Assembly (NCBI GenBank): GCA_052400665.1
Contig: JBQTGK010000006.1
Origin: JBQTGK01 sp052400665
Lineage (GTDB): Bacteria > Bacteroidota > Bacteroidia > Bacteroidales > Marinifilaceae
Strand: one strand, 5' to 3'
Length of the DNA: 64,000 nucleotides
Shown here: positions 18,684 through 27,287 of the stretch, one piece after another
Position numbering within the stretch: position 1 is the stretch's first letter
Layout: each line of letters begins with the position of its first letter
Position numbers and translations under genes: made by a program
Notes under the pieces: model-generated
Databases searched by the model: none
Told to the model about the DNA's origin: nothing
Seen by the model: the letters and a program-made list of their open reading frames with translations, nothing else

Positions 18684-19817
18684 TTATTCTTTTAAGGCGT
18701 ATTTGTGTAATGCATCTTCATTAAATTCAAATCCAAGGCCAGGATCGTCCGAAATAAATATTTTACCTTTCTCGGCTATCATTTTTGTAGAAGTTAATTC
18801 CTCACGTAAGCCATTTTCTGTTCGATCATATTCGATAAAGCATTGTGGTGTTCTTAATCGACCTGGAAGAACATCTAGATTAGCTACAAAGTGTAAAGCT
18901 GCCGATATTGCAATACCTGTACCCCAAGTGTGAGGAACTAATTCTACTCCATAAGTAGAAGCCAGTGCTGCTATTCTTTTTGCTTCGGTAAGTCCTCCAC
19001 TTGCACAAATGTCGGGTTGTACTATGTCTACGCACTTTGATTGTAAGAGGGTTTGAAAACCAAAGCGAAGATATTCGCATTCTCCACCTGAGATAGGTAT
19101 GCTGGTTTTTTCTCTTAATTCGGCGTATTGGCCATAGTATTCAGGAGAAATAGGTTCTTCAAACCATCCGATATCATATTTCTCAACCGATTTACATAAT
19201 TGTATTGCTTCCCTTAAATTATAAGCGTGATTTGCATCAATCATTAATTTTACATCAGGTCCAATTGCTTTACGTATGTTTTTTACAAGATGAATATCTT
19301 CTTCTATACTTAGGCCAACTTTCATTTTCATAGCCTTGTATCCGAGTTTTACATACTCTTTGGCTTCATCTATTAGTTTTTCACATAGATTGTCGCACTT
19401 GGTAAAGTAAAGTCCTGTTGCGTATGGGATAATATAATCACGTTTTTTGCCACCTAGTAGTAAATGAACGGGTTGTTGCAATATTTTTCCTTTTAAATCC
19501 CAAAGAGCCACATCAATAGCACTCATAGCTGCCACAAGAACACCTCTTCTGGCATAGTCTAAGGTGCGTCGATACATAATACTCCATATTGTTTCTGTTT
19601 CAAGTGGATTTTGATTCAACAAAAATGGAGTAAGGTTTTCTATGCCAGCTTTTATAACACCTGCAGGACCATAACCTTCGCCCCAACCAACATGACCAGT
19701 ATCACTTGTAATTTTTACAATGCAAATTCGTCTTTCTGAATATTCCCATTGTGAAAAATAAAAGCTTTCTTTTAATTTGTCTGAAAGAATGTAACTCTCA
19801 ATTGATTTAATCTTCAT
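18684..19817 (-). CDS. Enolase-superfamily enzyme, candidate 3,6-anhydrogalactonate cycloisomerase
   Basis: The 377-residue protein belongs to the mandelate racemase/muconate lactonising branch. It has the KxK motif (Lys164, Lys166) and metal ligands Asp194, Glu220 (WFEEP) and Glu246 (GGE). His296 lies in VPHTWGT, the general-base position of dehydratases and cycloisomerases. In known agarose and carrageenan users an enzyme of this superfamily converts 3,6-anhydrogalactonate to 2-keto-3-deoxygalactonate, and the operon around it supplies all other steps. A plain sugar-acid dehydratase (for example galactonate) is the alternative, since both give the same product for the downstream kinase and aldolase. 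Confidence 0.8.
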   Translation of the reverse strand: MKIKSIESYILSDKLKESFYFSQWEYSERRICIVKITSDTGHVGWGEGYGPAGVIKAGIENLTPFLLNQNPLETETIWSIMYRRTLDYARRGVLVAAMSAIDVALWDLKGKILQQPVHLLLGGKKRDYIIPYATGLYFTKCDNLCEKLIDEAKEYVKLGYKAMKMKVGLSIEEDIHLVKNIRKAIGPDVKLMIDANHAYNLREAIQLCKSVEKYDIGWFEEPISPEYYGQYAELREKTSIPISGGECEYLRFGFQTLLQSKCVDIVQPDICASGGLTEAKRIAALASTYGVELVPHTWGTGIAISAALHFVANLDVLPGRLRTPQCFIEYDRTENGLREELTSTKMIAEKGKIFISDDPGLGFEFNEDALHKYALKE

Positions 19818-19852
19818 AACTATATGGTATCAATATTGTTGATTGATTTTTT

Positions 19853-20863
19853 TTAATTTAAAGCATTGGAATAACCTAATATAATTGTTGCTATTATTAG
19901 CACAAACAGTCCTAATAATAGATATGAAAAAGCTTGTTTAGCACCTTTCCATTCTTTATTGCTATATGCCCAAATATTACTAACAATAAGAGAAACTCCC
20001 AATAGAATAGGCCACCCAATTACAGGTCCCATTTTTCCCATTAGTGTTGCTCCTTGTCCGTATACGCCTAATGCACCAAACCATAATAATCCGGCGGCAA
20101 TAGACCATGCGTATGCTTTGCCAGATTTTGGAACAGAAAATGAATTCCAGGTTTTATTTTTAAAAAGAAGGGTAATTGCATAGCCTGCATTCATAATATA
20201 GGCTCCCATTAAAACTACTACCCAAATAGCCAAACTACTGTTTCTTGCAATTGCTCCTGAAGCTTCTGCTGCTTTTCCAACTGCTTGAGCATTTACAAAG
20301 CCAACATTTAATAATGCTGATAGTATTCCACTGATAATTGCAATTGTTAGTCCGGCTTTAAGGTTAATTTTTGTGCTGTTCTCAGATTGAGTTTGTTTGT
20401 CTCTTTGAATGCCAGCATACGCAGTTATGGCAACACCAATTAACATTATTGCTACGCCAGAAATAACATAAGGGAAGGCTGTAAGATCTGTTACATTATC
20501 GAGTTGAAAGAAGGGAATAAGACTACCTACAGCCGAGCATACACCCATAACAATGCCATAGGTTAAGGATATTCCTATGTAAGGAATGCTTTTTCCAAAC
20601 ATGATTCCTCCAATTCCCCATAAGAAACCAAATAACATTCCAATAATAATTGCTTGTGTTGGTGCTTGCGAAATTACCCCAAATAAATCGGGAATAACAA
20701 ACAATGCCCAGGCTAATGGAAATAATAACATTGCAATTGTAGCGTGAACTAACCACCAGGCTTCCCATTTAAGAGGTGCCATAAATTTCATTCCAAGTCC
20801 AAATGAGCCTTGAAAAATACTTGCAATTAATACTAAAACGAAGGGTATAAATACAAATTCCAT
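19853..20863 (-). CDS. RhaT-family sugar:proton symporter
   Basis: An inner-membrane transporter of 336 residues with about ten hydrophobic segments, matching the size and pattern of the L-rhamnose/H+ symporter RhaT. Examples are the first helix after MEFVFIPFVLVLIASIF and the glycine-rich GFLWGIGGIMFG. No rhamnose genes (isomerase, kinase, aldolase) are present. It leads the operon of the anhydrogalactose-type enzymes, so it probably brings that monosaccharide from periplasm to cytoplasm. It is preceded by copy B of the shared operator 57 bp upstream, which suggests co-induction with susCD. Confidence 0.85.
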   Translation of the reverse strand: MEFVFIPFVLVLIASIFQGSFGLGMKFMAPLKWEAWWLVHATIAMLLFPLAWALFVIPDLFGVISQAPTQAIIIGMLFGFLWGIGGIMFGKSIPYIGISLTYGIVMGVCSAVGSLIPFFQLDNVTDLTAFPYVISGVAIMLIGVAITAYAGIQRDKQTQSENSTKINLKAGLTIAIISGILSALLNVGFVNAQAVGKAAEASGAIARNSSLAIWVVVLMGAYIMNAGYAITLLFKNKTWNSFSVPKSGKAYAWSIAAGLLWFGALGVYGQGATLMGKMGPVIGWPILLGVSLIVSNIWAYSNKEWKGAKQAFSYLLLGLFVLIIATIILGYSNALN

Positions 20864-20919
20864 AATATAATCTATTTATTTTATACAAAGTAAAGGAATC
20901 GTGTGCGTGCAAGATTCTT

Positions 20920-20972
20920 GAAATTTACCTTGCATTTACATTATATTACCCTGTTTAATTAATCAGAGGTAA
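20920..20972. promoter_or_regulatory. Candidate AraC operator, copy B, upstream of the transporter operon
   Basis: Gapless match (43/53) to 9095-9147. TTACC repeats at 20925-20929 and 20946-20950 are 21 bp apart, with an inverted GGTAA at 20968-20972. Its inner edge is 57 bp from the start codon, next to where the -33 region would be, the usual position for an AraC-type activator. Confidence 0.6.
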
Positions 20973-21197
20973 TTTCCTAGTAATAGAATTTACAGTTTGA
21001 TTTTTTAGGGTAACTATTATTGTAATGATTATGTCTGTTTTGGTAATATGATCCTTACACTAAATATGAAGAAATTTTGGAGAGCTTTATTCTTCTATTT
21101 TATCCTTATTGTAATGATTTAGATGTGTAAATGGAATATAATGTGTAGACGGAAGGGATGTTTCTCCGATTTTTTTTGGTACTTAAAAAGGGGAGTA

Positions 21198-21227
21198 TAA
21201 AAAAAGGAGTCCAATTAGGACTCCTTT
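21198..21227 (-). terminator. Terminator of the exbB-exbD operon
   Basis: Perfect 10-bp stem AAAGGAGTCC (21203-21212) / GGACTCCTTT (21218-21227) with a 5-nt loop. A T run follows on the minus strand. It starts 27 bp past the exbD stop. Confidence 0.92.
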
Positions 21228-21253
21228 ATATCTTAAAAAAAAGCTTAAAAGTT

Positions 21254-21727
21254 TTATTTTTCTTCGGCTGCTTGTAAAGCTGAATAGTTCAGTTTTAAAG
21301 CACTTGCTTTTCTTAGTTCTTGTTTAATGTCAACAATGATACCCATTTTAGTGTATCTGTCAACTTTTAGAGATGTTGTCAACTTGTTACGTTGTTCTTC
21401 TTTTCTTGATTCCCTTTCAGAAGCAATAAAAGCCTGAATATCGTCAACTGTTGCAAATTGATCATTTAACTGGATTCTTGGCTCAGTACCAAAAGTTTTT
21501 TGGTATTTTGGTAATGGAACACCAACATGGATGTTACTTACCAAGTCCTTTTTTTCCAGTTTTACTAATTCTTTAGCAGTTGGCTGCACGTATGTTACAC
21601 TTAGTTCTACATCACGCATGGTTGTACTAACCATGAAGAAGAATAAAAGCATAAACACGATATCAGGAAGAGATGCTGTTGAAATTGCAGGAAGTTCTTT
21701 TTTTCCGCCTTTTTTAAATTTTGACAT
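21254..21727 (-). CDS. exbD: ExbD/TolR-family biopolymer transport protein (second copy)
   Basis: A periplasmic-facing energy-transduction subunit with one transmembrane helix. The 157-residue protein has a short basic N-terminus, the helix ISTASLPDIVFMLLFFFMV with the functional Asp at position 23 (SLPDIVF), and a periplasmic C-terminal domain. It overlaps the upstream exbD stop by one base, so the two are translationally coupled. With ExbB it would use the proton gradient to power TonB-dependent transport such as the SusC transporter here. The TonB gene itself is not in this window. Confidence 0.92.
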   Translation of the reverse strand: MSKFKKGGKKELPAISTASLPDIVFMLLFFFMVSTTMRDVELSVTYVQPTAKELVKLEKKDLVSNIHVGVPLPKYQKTFGTEPRIQLNDQFATVDDIQAFIASERESRKEEQRNKLTTSLKVDRYTKMGIIVDIKQELRKASALKLNYSALQAAEEK

Positions 21728-22308
21728 TATCTTTTCCCTCCCGTATTTTTAGGTTCTGCTTCAGAAATTGCCATTGGAACATATTTTCTAACTGCTGCTT
21801 GTTGATCTTCATCAAGCTCGTTAAATTTTTTATTCCATTTTTGCATTGCTTTTTGGTCTTTTAACTCACGAGCTGCAATTGCAAGTTCATCCTGAACTCT
21901 AATATACATCTCGTAACTCGTACCACGGTCATTCTGTAATGAAACTAATCCTTTTGAAACCGGAACATCTCCAAAAAATGGGACAGTCTTTATGTTTTTC
22001 TCAGGAAGATTTTCATCGTTTGTAGGATTCAGGATAAATTCTTTGGTTTTTTCACGTAATTGTGAAATATCAAGTAATTCACCATTCACCAACAACTCGT
22101 CGTTACGATTTACCAATATAGCTAAAACATTACGTTTCTTAACTTTAATGTCGTCATCAACTGTTTGGTCTTCTGGAATTGGAGGTAACTTTTTATAGAT
22201 ACCAGTATCCACATCCATAGTAGTTGAAACCAAGAAGAAAATTAACAACAAGAATGCAATATCGGCCATCGAACTAGAGTTAATCTCTGGTGTTTTTTGT
22301 CTTGCCAT
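21727..22308 (-). CDS. exbD: ExbD/TolR-family biopolymer transport protein (first copy)
   Basis: The 193-residue protein has the ExbD N-terminal layout: basic start (MARQKTPEI), then SSMADIAFLLLIFFLVSTTM with the conserved Asp in the membrane helix. It is longer than its neighbour, with an extra C-terminal basic/acidic tail. Two ExbD paralogues after ExbB are a regular Bacteroidota arrangement, and they may form heteromeric stalks. The gap to the upstream membrane protein gene is 44 bp. Confidence 0.92.
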   Translation of the reverse strand: MARQKTPEINSSSMADIAFLLLIFFLVSTTMDVDTGIYKKLPPIPEDQTVDDDIKVKKRNVLAILVNRNDELLVNGELLDISQLREKTKEFILNPTNDENLPEKNIKTVPFFGDVPVSKGLVSLQNDRGTSYEMYIRVQDELAIAARELKDQKAMQKWNKKFNELDEDQQAAVRKYVPMAISEAEPKNTGGKR

Positions 22309-22352
22309 AATAATTGTATTGCGATCCGAATCCTTAAATTCGGATCATATTC

Positions 22353-22811
22353 TTAACGTAATCTTCTAATAATCTCAGTACCTACAATTGCTACAATAGC
22401 ACCAACACCTAAAATATACATGGTGTACAATACTGTATCTGCAAATTGTAGAGTGTCAGGGTTATTGTCAGCTCCTGCATAACCAGGTAAGTTTAACAAT
22501 GTTGCATCAGACATACCGTATGATACAAGGATAATCAATCCAAGTCCTACCAATCCCATTAGACCTTTAATTGCACCCTTAGGGTTAACAATCAATTGAA
22601 TAATTGGAAAAATGATTGCTAATGCAGCTGTTGCGAAAAACAAAATTGTCGCCCAACGGATCAAAAGATCGCTATAAACAGGCGTAGTGTATGCTTGGTT
22701 TGGAATTTCTCCACCTAGGTAAAACATGATCACAAAAACAGCTGTAAGACCAATCATTACATAGGTAAGAATATTTAAATATTTACTCAATGTATTTGAC
22801 ATAGTCTTCAA
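22353..22811 (-). CDS. Small four-helix membrane protein of the exb operon
   Basis: Function unknown. The 152-residue protein has about four hydrophobic segments (near 13-32, 50-70, 85-100 and 125-145) and no recognised catalytic motif. It starts directly after exbB (adjacent coordinates) and precedes the two exbD genes. A protein of this size at this position recurs in Bacteroidota exb operons. It may be an accessory subunit of the ExbB/ExbD motor. Confidence 0.8.
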   Translation of the reverse strand: MKTMSNTLSKYLNILTYVMIGLTAVFVIMFYLGGEIPNQAYTTPVYSDLLIRWATILFFATAALAIIFPIIQLIVNPKGAIKGLMGLVGLGLIILVSYGMSDATLLNLPGYAGADNNPDTLQFADTVLYTMYILGVGAIVAIVGTEIIRRLR

Positions 22812-23618
22812 TTATTTTTTCAAGTTGTGTTTTACAAGGATATCAAGAAGAGTGATTGATGCGTCTTCCATGTTGTTTACAATGCTATCGATTTTAGCAG
22901 TACAATAGTTAAAGAATACCTGTAGGATCATTGCTACGATCAAACCAGATACAGTTGTAATCAATGCTACTTTAATACCACCTGCTACAGCTGCTGGAGA
23001 AATAGTACCCATAGATTGAATAGAGTCAAATGCTCCAATCATACCAATTACAGTACCCATAAATCCTAACATAGGAGCCAAACCAATCATTAAAGAAATC
23101 CAAGAAAGACCTTTTTCTAAAAGACCCATTTGAACAGATCCGTAAGAAACAACTGATTTTTCTACAACTTCGATTCCTTCATCAACACGGTCAAGACCTT
23201 GATAGAAAATGCTTGCGATAGGACCGCGAGTGTTTCTACAAACTTCTTTAGCTGCTTCAACACCACCATTGTTCAATGCATCTTCAAGATTTGCAAATAA
23301 CTTTTTAGTGTTAGTTGTTGACATGTTAAGGTAAATAATTCTTTCGATAGAAAGAGCTAAACCTAAAATAAGAGCTAATAATACAAAGCTCATAAACATA
23401 GCACCACCCTGGATGAACTGCTTTTTAACAATTTTATGGAATGAAGTGCTTTCAACAACTTCTTCTTCCATTACAGGAGTAGCTTCTTCAACTTCTTGAG
23501 TAGCTTCTTCAGCAACTTGAGTAGTATCAGTCGTAGTCTCATCCTGAGCAACTGCATAAGATGATGCTCCTAAAGTTAGCATCCCAATAACTGCTATAAA
23601 TGCAAATAACTTTTTCAT
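22812..23618 (-). CDS. exbB: ExbB/TolQ/MotA-family proton channel protein
   Basis: Inner-membrane motor subunit that couples proton flow to TonB-type transport. The 268-residue protein has a cleavable signal (about 1-25), an acidic Glu/Thr-rich linker (about 26-58), and three membrane helices near 70-92, 170-195 and 210-235. The core MotA/TolQ/ExbB domain includes LGFMGTVIGMIGAFDSI and ALITTVSGLIVAM. The signal plus acidic N-terminal extension is typical of Bacteroidota ExbB and absent from E. coli ExbB. It is the first gene of the operon, with a promoter-like box at 23659-23666. Confidence 0.93.
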   Translation of the reverse strand: MKKLFAFIAVIGMLTLGASSYAVAQDETTTDTTQVAEEATQEVEEATPVMEEEVVESTSFHKIVKKQFIQGGAMFMSFVLLALILGLALSIERIIYLNMSTTNTKKLFANLEDALNNGGVEAAKEVCRNTRGPIASIFYQGLDRVDEGIEVVEKSVVSYGSVQMGLLEKGLSWISLMIGLAPMLGFMGTVIGMIGAFDSIQSMGTISPAAVAGGIKVALITTVSGLIVAMILQVFFNYCTAKIDSIVNNMEDASITLLDILVKHNLKK

Positions 23619-23658
23619 AGTCTGTTTTTCAAATTTTAATTAACGAAATTATTTTTTA

Positions 23659-23666
23659 CAAAATTA
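23659..23666 (-). promoter_or_regulatory. Bacteroidota -7 box for exbB
   Basis: Reads TAATTTTG on the minus strand (consensus TAnnTTTG), 41 bp before the exbB start. An imperfect -33 element lies about 20 bp further upstream. Confidence 0.5.
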
Positions 23667-23832
23667 AACGATTGCGACCTTATAAACAACTAATTTCTTA
23701 GTTGTCTGCTTATTATTATTTAAAAAGTCTTTATTTATCTGCCTTTTGAGTTCTTGCTGGAAGTGTTTTATGTAATATAGAGCTTTCTAAACAGTGCACC
23801 AAATTACAAAAAAAATGTGAAAAACAAATATT

Positions 23833-24867
23833 CTATTGGCTTAATTCTCCCTTTAGAGATTTATTTAAAAGCAATTTGATTTGTTCGTTATTCAGCTGCT
23901 TCCCGAGTATAAACATTAGTTTTGTTATTGCAGCCTCTGTTGTAATGTCTCGTCCGCTTATAACTCCTGCTTTAAGTAGCTCTATACTTGTTTCATAGAG
24001 CCCCATTTTAACACTACCTGCTGCACACTGAGTAATGTTGTATATAATAATACCCTTATTAATTGCCTTTTTTATTGAATTAATAAACCATTTGTCTGTC
24101 GGGGCATTTCCGGCTCCATAACTTTCCATTACTACTCCTTTTAAATCTGGAATATTTAATATTGAATTTACTACTTGTTCTGTGATTCCAGGAAATATCT
24201 TTAAAATAGCAATATTAGTGTCAATTTTGGTCGTAATTTCAAGTTCACGGGTATGACTAGGATAATGGATTGCGGAATAATTGTAATTGATATTGATTCC
24301 TATTTTTGCCAGGTCAGGATAGTTATAGGAATAGAAAGCGTTAAAGTGTTCTGCATTGTGTTTGGTTGTTCTGTTGCCTCTTAGTAATTGGTTCTCGAAT
24401 ACTATGCATACTTCGGGTACCATTGCCTGCCCATTTTTATATGCTGCAGCAATCTCTATTGCAGTAATTAGGTTTTCTTTACCGTCGGTTCTTAAGGTAC
24501 CAATTGGTAACTGTGAGCCGGTAAATATTACAGGTTTTTGAAGGTTATCGAGCATAAAGCTTAATGCGGATGCCGAAAAAGACATTGTATCGGTTCCATG
24601 TAATACCACAAAACCATCATATTTCTCATAGTTTTGTTTTATGAGCTCTGCTATTTTTATCCAAACAGAAGGATTTAAGTTCGATGAGTCAATAAGAGGA
24701 GTAAAAGCAATAGAATTTAGTTCATATCCAAATTCTCTTAATTCAGGAACCTGTTTTATGATGTGGTCAAAATCAAAAGGTATTAACGAGCCTGTTGAAG
24801 GATCGTTTACCATTCCAATGGTTCCACCAGTGTATATTAGTAGAATTGAAGTTTTAGGAGTTGTCAT
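23833..24867 (-). CDS. ansA: L-asparaginase, type I
   Basis: Hydrolyses L-asparagine to aspartate and ammonia in the cytoplasm. The 344-residue protein has the first catalytic threonine motif TGGTIGMV (residues 13-20) and the second motif HGTDTMSFSASAL. There is no signal peptide, matching the cytoplasmic AnsA type of about 340 residues rather than the periplasmic type II enzyme. It is 11 bp downstream of the TatD-family gene and probably co-transcribed with it. Confidence 0.92.
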   Translation of the reverse strand: MTTPKTSILLIYTGGTIGMVNDPSTGSLIPFDFDHIIKQVPELREFGYELNSIAFTPLIDSSNLNPSVWIKIAELIKQNYEKYDGFVVLHGTDTMSFSASALSFMLDNLQKPVIFTGSQLPIGTLRTDGKENLITAIEIAAAYKNGQAMVPEVCIVFENQLLRGNRTTKHNAEHFNAFYSYNYPDLAKIGININYNYSAIHYPSHTRELEITTKIDTNIAILKIFPGITEQVVNSILNIPDLKGVVMESYGAGNAPTDKWFINSIKKAINKGIIIYNITQCAAGSVKMGLYETSIELLKAGVISGRDITTEAAITKLMFILGKQLNNEQIKLLLNKSLKGELSQ

Positions 24868-24878
24868 TTTAGAGAGAG

Positions 24879-25646
24879 TTACAGTTTGAATAATTTTTCT
24901 GCATTTCTACCTGTCTTTTCGGCTACTTCAGATAAATCTACCTGAAAAATATCTGCAATTTTGTTTGCTGTGTGCAGAATAAATGAACTTTCGTTCCTTT
25001 TGCCTCGTTTAGGAACAGGGGCCAGATAAGGTGCATCGGTCTCCAGTAATAGTTTATCTAAAGAAATTTGACTTACGGTTTTATCCAAACCCGAATTTTT
25101 AAATGTTACAATGCCGTTTATCCCCAATAGGAATCCAAGTTCAATTGCTTTTTCTGCTTGTTGCAGATTGCCCGTAAAACTATGGAATACACCTTTCAGG
25201 TTTGAGTTCTGATATTTTTCAAGGACTTCAAAAATCTCATTAAATGATTCTCTGGCATGAATCACAATTGGTAAGTTGCTTTCTAAAGCCCAGTTAATTT
25301 GTGTTTCGAATGTTATCTGTTGTTCTTTTATGTATGTTTTATCCCAATATAAATCGATGCCAATTTCACCAATGGCACAGTATTTTTCTGTTTCAAGCCA
25401 TTTTTTGCATATCGCAAGTTCTTCTTTATAGTTTTCTTTAACCGAGCTTGGGTGTAAGCCCATCATAGGAATGCAGTAGCCTGGAAAAGAGGTTACTAAT
25501 TTATGCATTGCCGATATTGATTCAGAGTCGATATTTGGCAATAGAATTTTTTCTATTCCTGCTTTTTGGGATCTTTTTACGACATCGTTAATATCATCAG
25601 TAAATTCCTTGGCGTAAATATGTGAATGTGTATCGATTAGTTTCAT
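24879..25646 (-). CDS. TatD-family metal-dependent hydrolase
   Basis: A probable DNase of the amidohydrolase superfamily. The 255-residue protein has the N-terminal metal site DTHSHIY (Asp5, His7, His9). The IGEIGID glutamate, the PIVIHARES histidine, the GVFHSFTG histidine and LLETDAPYLAPVPKRGKRN at the C-terminus are TatD/YcfH signatures. It is the first gene of a two-gene unit with ansA. A good minus-strand promoter sits immediately upstream. TatD proteins have been linked to DNA repair and quality control, and the cellular role here is not defined. Confidence 0.92.
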   Translation of the reverse strand: MKLIDTHSHIYAKEFTDDINDVVKRSQKAGIEKILLPNIDSESISAMHKLVTSFPGYCIPMMGLHPSSVKENYKEELAICKKWLETEKYCAIGEIGIDLYWDKTYIKEQQITFETQINWALESNLPIVIHARESFNEIFEVLEKYQNSNLKGVFHSFTGNLQQAEKAIELGFLLGINGIVTFKNSGLDKTVSQISLDKLLLETDAPYLAPVPKRGKRNESSFILHTANKIADIFQVDLSEVAEKTGRNAEKLFKL

Positions 25647-25666
25647 GTAGATTTAATTTTAAATCA

Positions 25667-25698
25667 CAAACTTAGAGAAAGGAAAAAAGATTGACAAA
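25667..25698 (-). promoter_or_regulatory. Promoter of the tatD-ansA unit
   Basis: On the minus strand a -33 TTTG (25698-25695), 20 bp, then TAAGTTTG (25674-25667). This matches the Bacteroidota TTTG/TAnnTTTG pattern, about 21 bp from the start codon. Confidence 0.55.
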
Positions 25699-25723
25699 AA
25701 AAGCCGGCATTTGCCGGCTTTTT
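25698..25723. terminator. Terminator after gdhA
   Basis: AAAAAGCCGGC (25698-25708) pairs with GCCGGCTTTTT (25713-25723), a perfect 11-bp GC-rich stem with a 4-nt loop. It is symmetrical with A/T tails but serves gdhA, whose stop is 25 bp away on the minus strand. Confidence 0.92.
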
Positions 25724-25747
25724 ATATTTAGGCGTGATTGTATTTTC

Positions 25748-27088
25748 TTATACGCAACCTTGAGCTAGCATAGCTTCGGCAACTTTTACAAATCCACCAA
25801 CATTCGCACCTTTTACGTAGTTGATTTTTCCGTTTTCTTTACCAAAACGTACACATGTATGGTGAATATCTTTCATGATACGACCCAATTTCTCATCAAC
25901 TTCTTCAGCCGACCAGTTGTAACGCATTGAATTTTGAGACATTTCCAACCCTGACACTGCAACACCACCAGCATTAGCAGCTTTTCCAGGAGCAAATGAA
26001 GCATGCTCGATTAAATAAGTACAAGCTTCAGCAGTACAACCCATATTTGAGGTTTCTACTACAAATTTACATCCATTTTTAACTAATTGCTTAGCGTCAT
26101 CAAGGTTAAGCTCATTTTGAATAGCACATGGGAAAGCGATATCAACTTTACATTCCCAAGGTTTCTTACCTGCGAAGAATTCAGCACCGAATTTCTCTGC
26201 ATAAGGAGCAACAACATCATTGTTCGAAGCACGAAGATCCAATAAGTAATCGATCTTTTCAGCATTTAAACCTTCTTTGTCGTAAATGTATCCGTCAGGA
26301 CCAGAAACTGTAACTACTTTAGCACCTAGTTCTACAAGTTTAAGAGCAGCACCCCAGGTTACGTTACCAAAACCAGAAAGAGCAACAGTTTTGCCTTTTA
26401 AAGTTTCGTTAAGTTCAGCTAACATGTGTTGAGCGAAATAAACAGAACCAAAACCAGTAGCTTCAGGACGAATTAATGAACCACCAAATTCAAGTCCTTT
26501 ACCAGTTAATACACCTGTAAATTCGTTGCGGATTCTTTTATACTGTCCAAAAAGGTATCCAATTTCACGACCACCTACTCCTATGTCTCCAGCAGGAACA
26601 TCGGTGTTAGGACCTATGTGCTTGCAAAGCTCAGTCATAAAGCTTTGGCAAAAACGCATAATTTCATTGTCAGATCTTCCTTTTGCATTAAAGTCAGAAC
26701 CTCCTTTACCACCACCCATTGGAAGTGTAGTTAAAGAGTTTTTGAACGTTTGCTCGAAACCTAAAAATTTCAATGCACTTAATGTTACCGATGGGTGAAA
26801 ACGTAGTCCACCTTTATATGGTCCGATAGCACTATTGAATTCAACTCGGTATCCACGGTTGATTTCAACTTCTCCGTTATCGTTGATCCATGGAACTCGG
26901 AACATAATTGTACGTTCTGGTTCACACATTTTATCAAGAATTTTAGCAGCCTTATATTTAGGATTTGCATCATAGGTTTCCCAAATTGTTTCTACTACTT
27001 CTTGTACTGCCTGATGGAATTCTGCTTCACCCGGAGTCTTGGCCTTAAGGCCATCCATGAATTCATTAATCTTTGCTTCCATATCCAA
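25748..27088 (-). CDS. gdhA: Glutamate dehydrogenase, hexameric, probably NADP-specific
   Basis: Interconverts 2-oxoglutarate plus ammonia and glutamate. The 446-residue protein is full length for the roughly 450-residue hexameric class. It has the glutamate/substrate lysines in GPYKGGLRFHPSV and PMGGGKGGSDF, the aspartate in VPAGDIGVGGRE, and the Rossmann motif GFGNVTWGAALKL. NADP use is inferred from overall type. It is a single-gene unit with its own strong promoter and terminator. Ammonia released by lysine and asparagine breakdown encoded nearby could be assimilated through it. Confidence 0.95.
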   Translation of the reverse strand: MDMEAKINEFMDGLKAKTPGEAEFHQAVQEVVETIWETYDANPKYKAAKILDKMCEPERTIMFRVPWINDNGEVEINRGYRVEFNSAIGPYKGGLRFHPSVTLSALKFLGFEQTFKNSLTTLPMGGGKGGSDFNAKGRSDNEIMRFCQSFMTELCKHIGPNTDVPAGDIGVGGREIGYLFGQYKRIRNEFTGVLTGKGLEFGGSLIRPEATGFGSVYFAQHMLAELNETLKGKTVALSGFGNVTWGAALKLVELGAKVVTVSGPDGYIYDKEGLNAEKIDYLLDLRASNNDVVAPYAEKFGAEFFAGKKPWECKVDIAFPCAIQNELNLDDAKQLVKNGCKFVVETSNMGCTAEACTYLIEHASFAPGKAANAGGVAVSGLEMSQNSMRYNWSAEEVDEKLGRIMKDIHHTCVRFGKENGKINYVKGANVGGFVKVAEAMLAQGCV

Positions 27089-27143
27089 ACTATGTTATGA
27101 AATTAAATTTGTTTGTTGTGTTTTTATTATTAGTTCTTGATTT

Positions 27144-27173
27144 CAAATGTAGGCAAATTTTCATAATCACAAA
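27144..27173 (-). promoter_or_regulatory. Promoter of gdhA
   Basis: On the minus strand a -33 TTTG (27173-27170), 18-bp spacer and TACATTTG (27151-27144) match the Bacteroidota consensus well. It lies about 56 bp before the start codon. Confidence 0.65.
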
Positions 27174-27287
27174 TTAAAAGTCGATTTTTTTTACAACGTT
27201 TTCGTTATTTGTAAAGCATTAATAATTAGTGGTTTGAATTGGCTTTAGATCTGCTCTACAACATGAATCGATAAAAAATGGTAAAAT

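Larger units (their letters stand above)
20864..21253. other. 390-bp region between exbD and transporter operon
   Basis: Non-coding. It holds the candidate operator at 20920-20972 and a weak -7-like box (TTACTTTG read on the minus strand, 20886-20893) between the operator and the transporter gene. The exbD terminator is at 21198-21227. Additional GGTAA/TTACC words near 21008 and 21043 may be extra half-sites. Confidence 0.45.
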
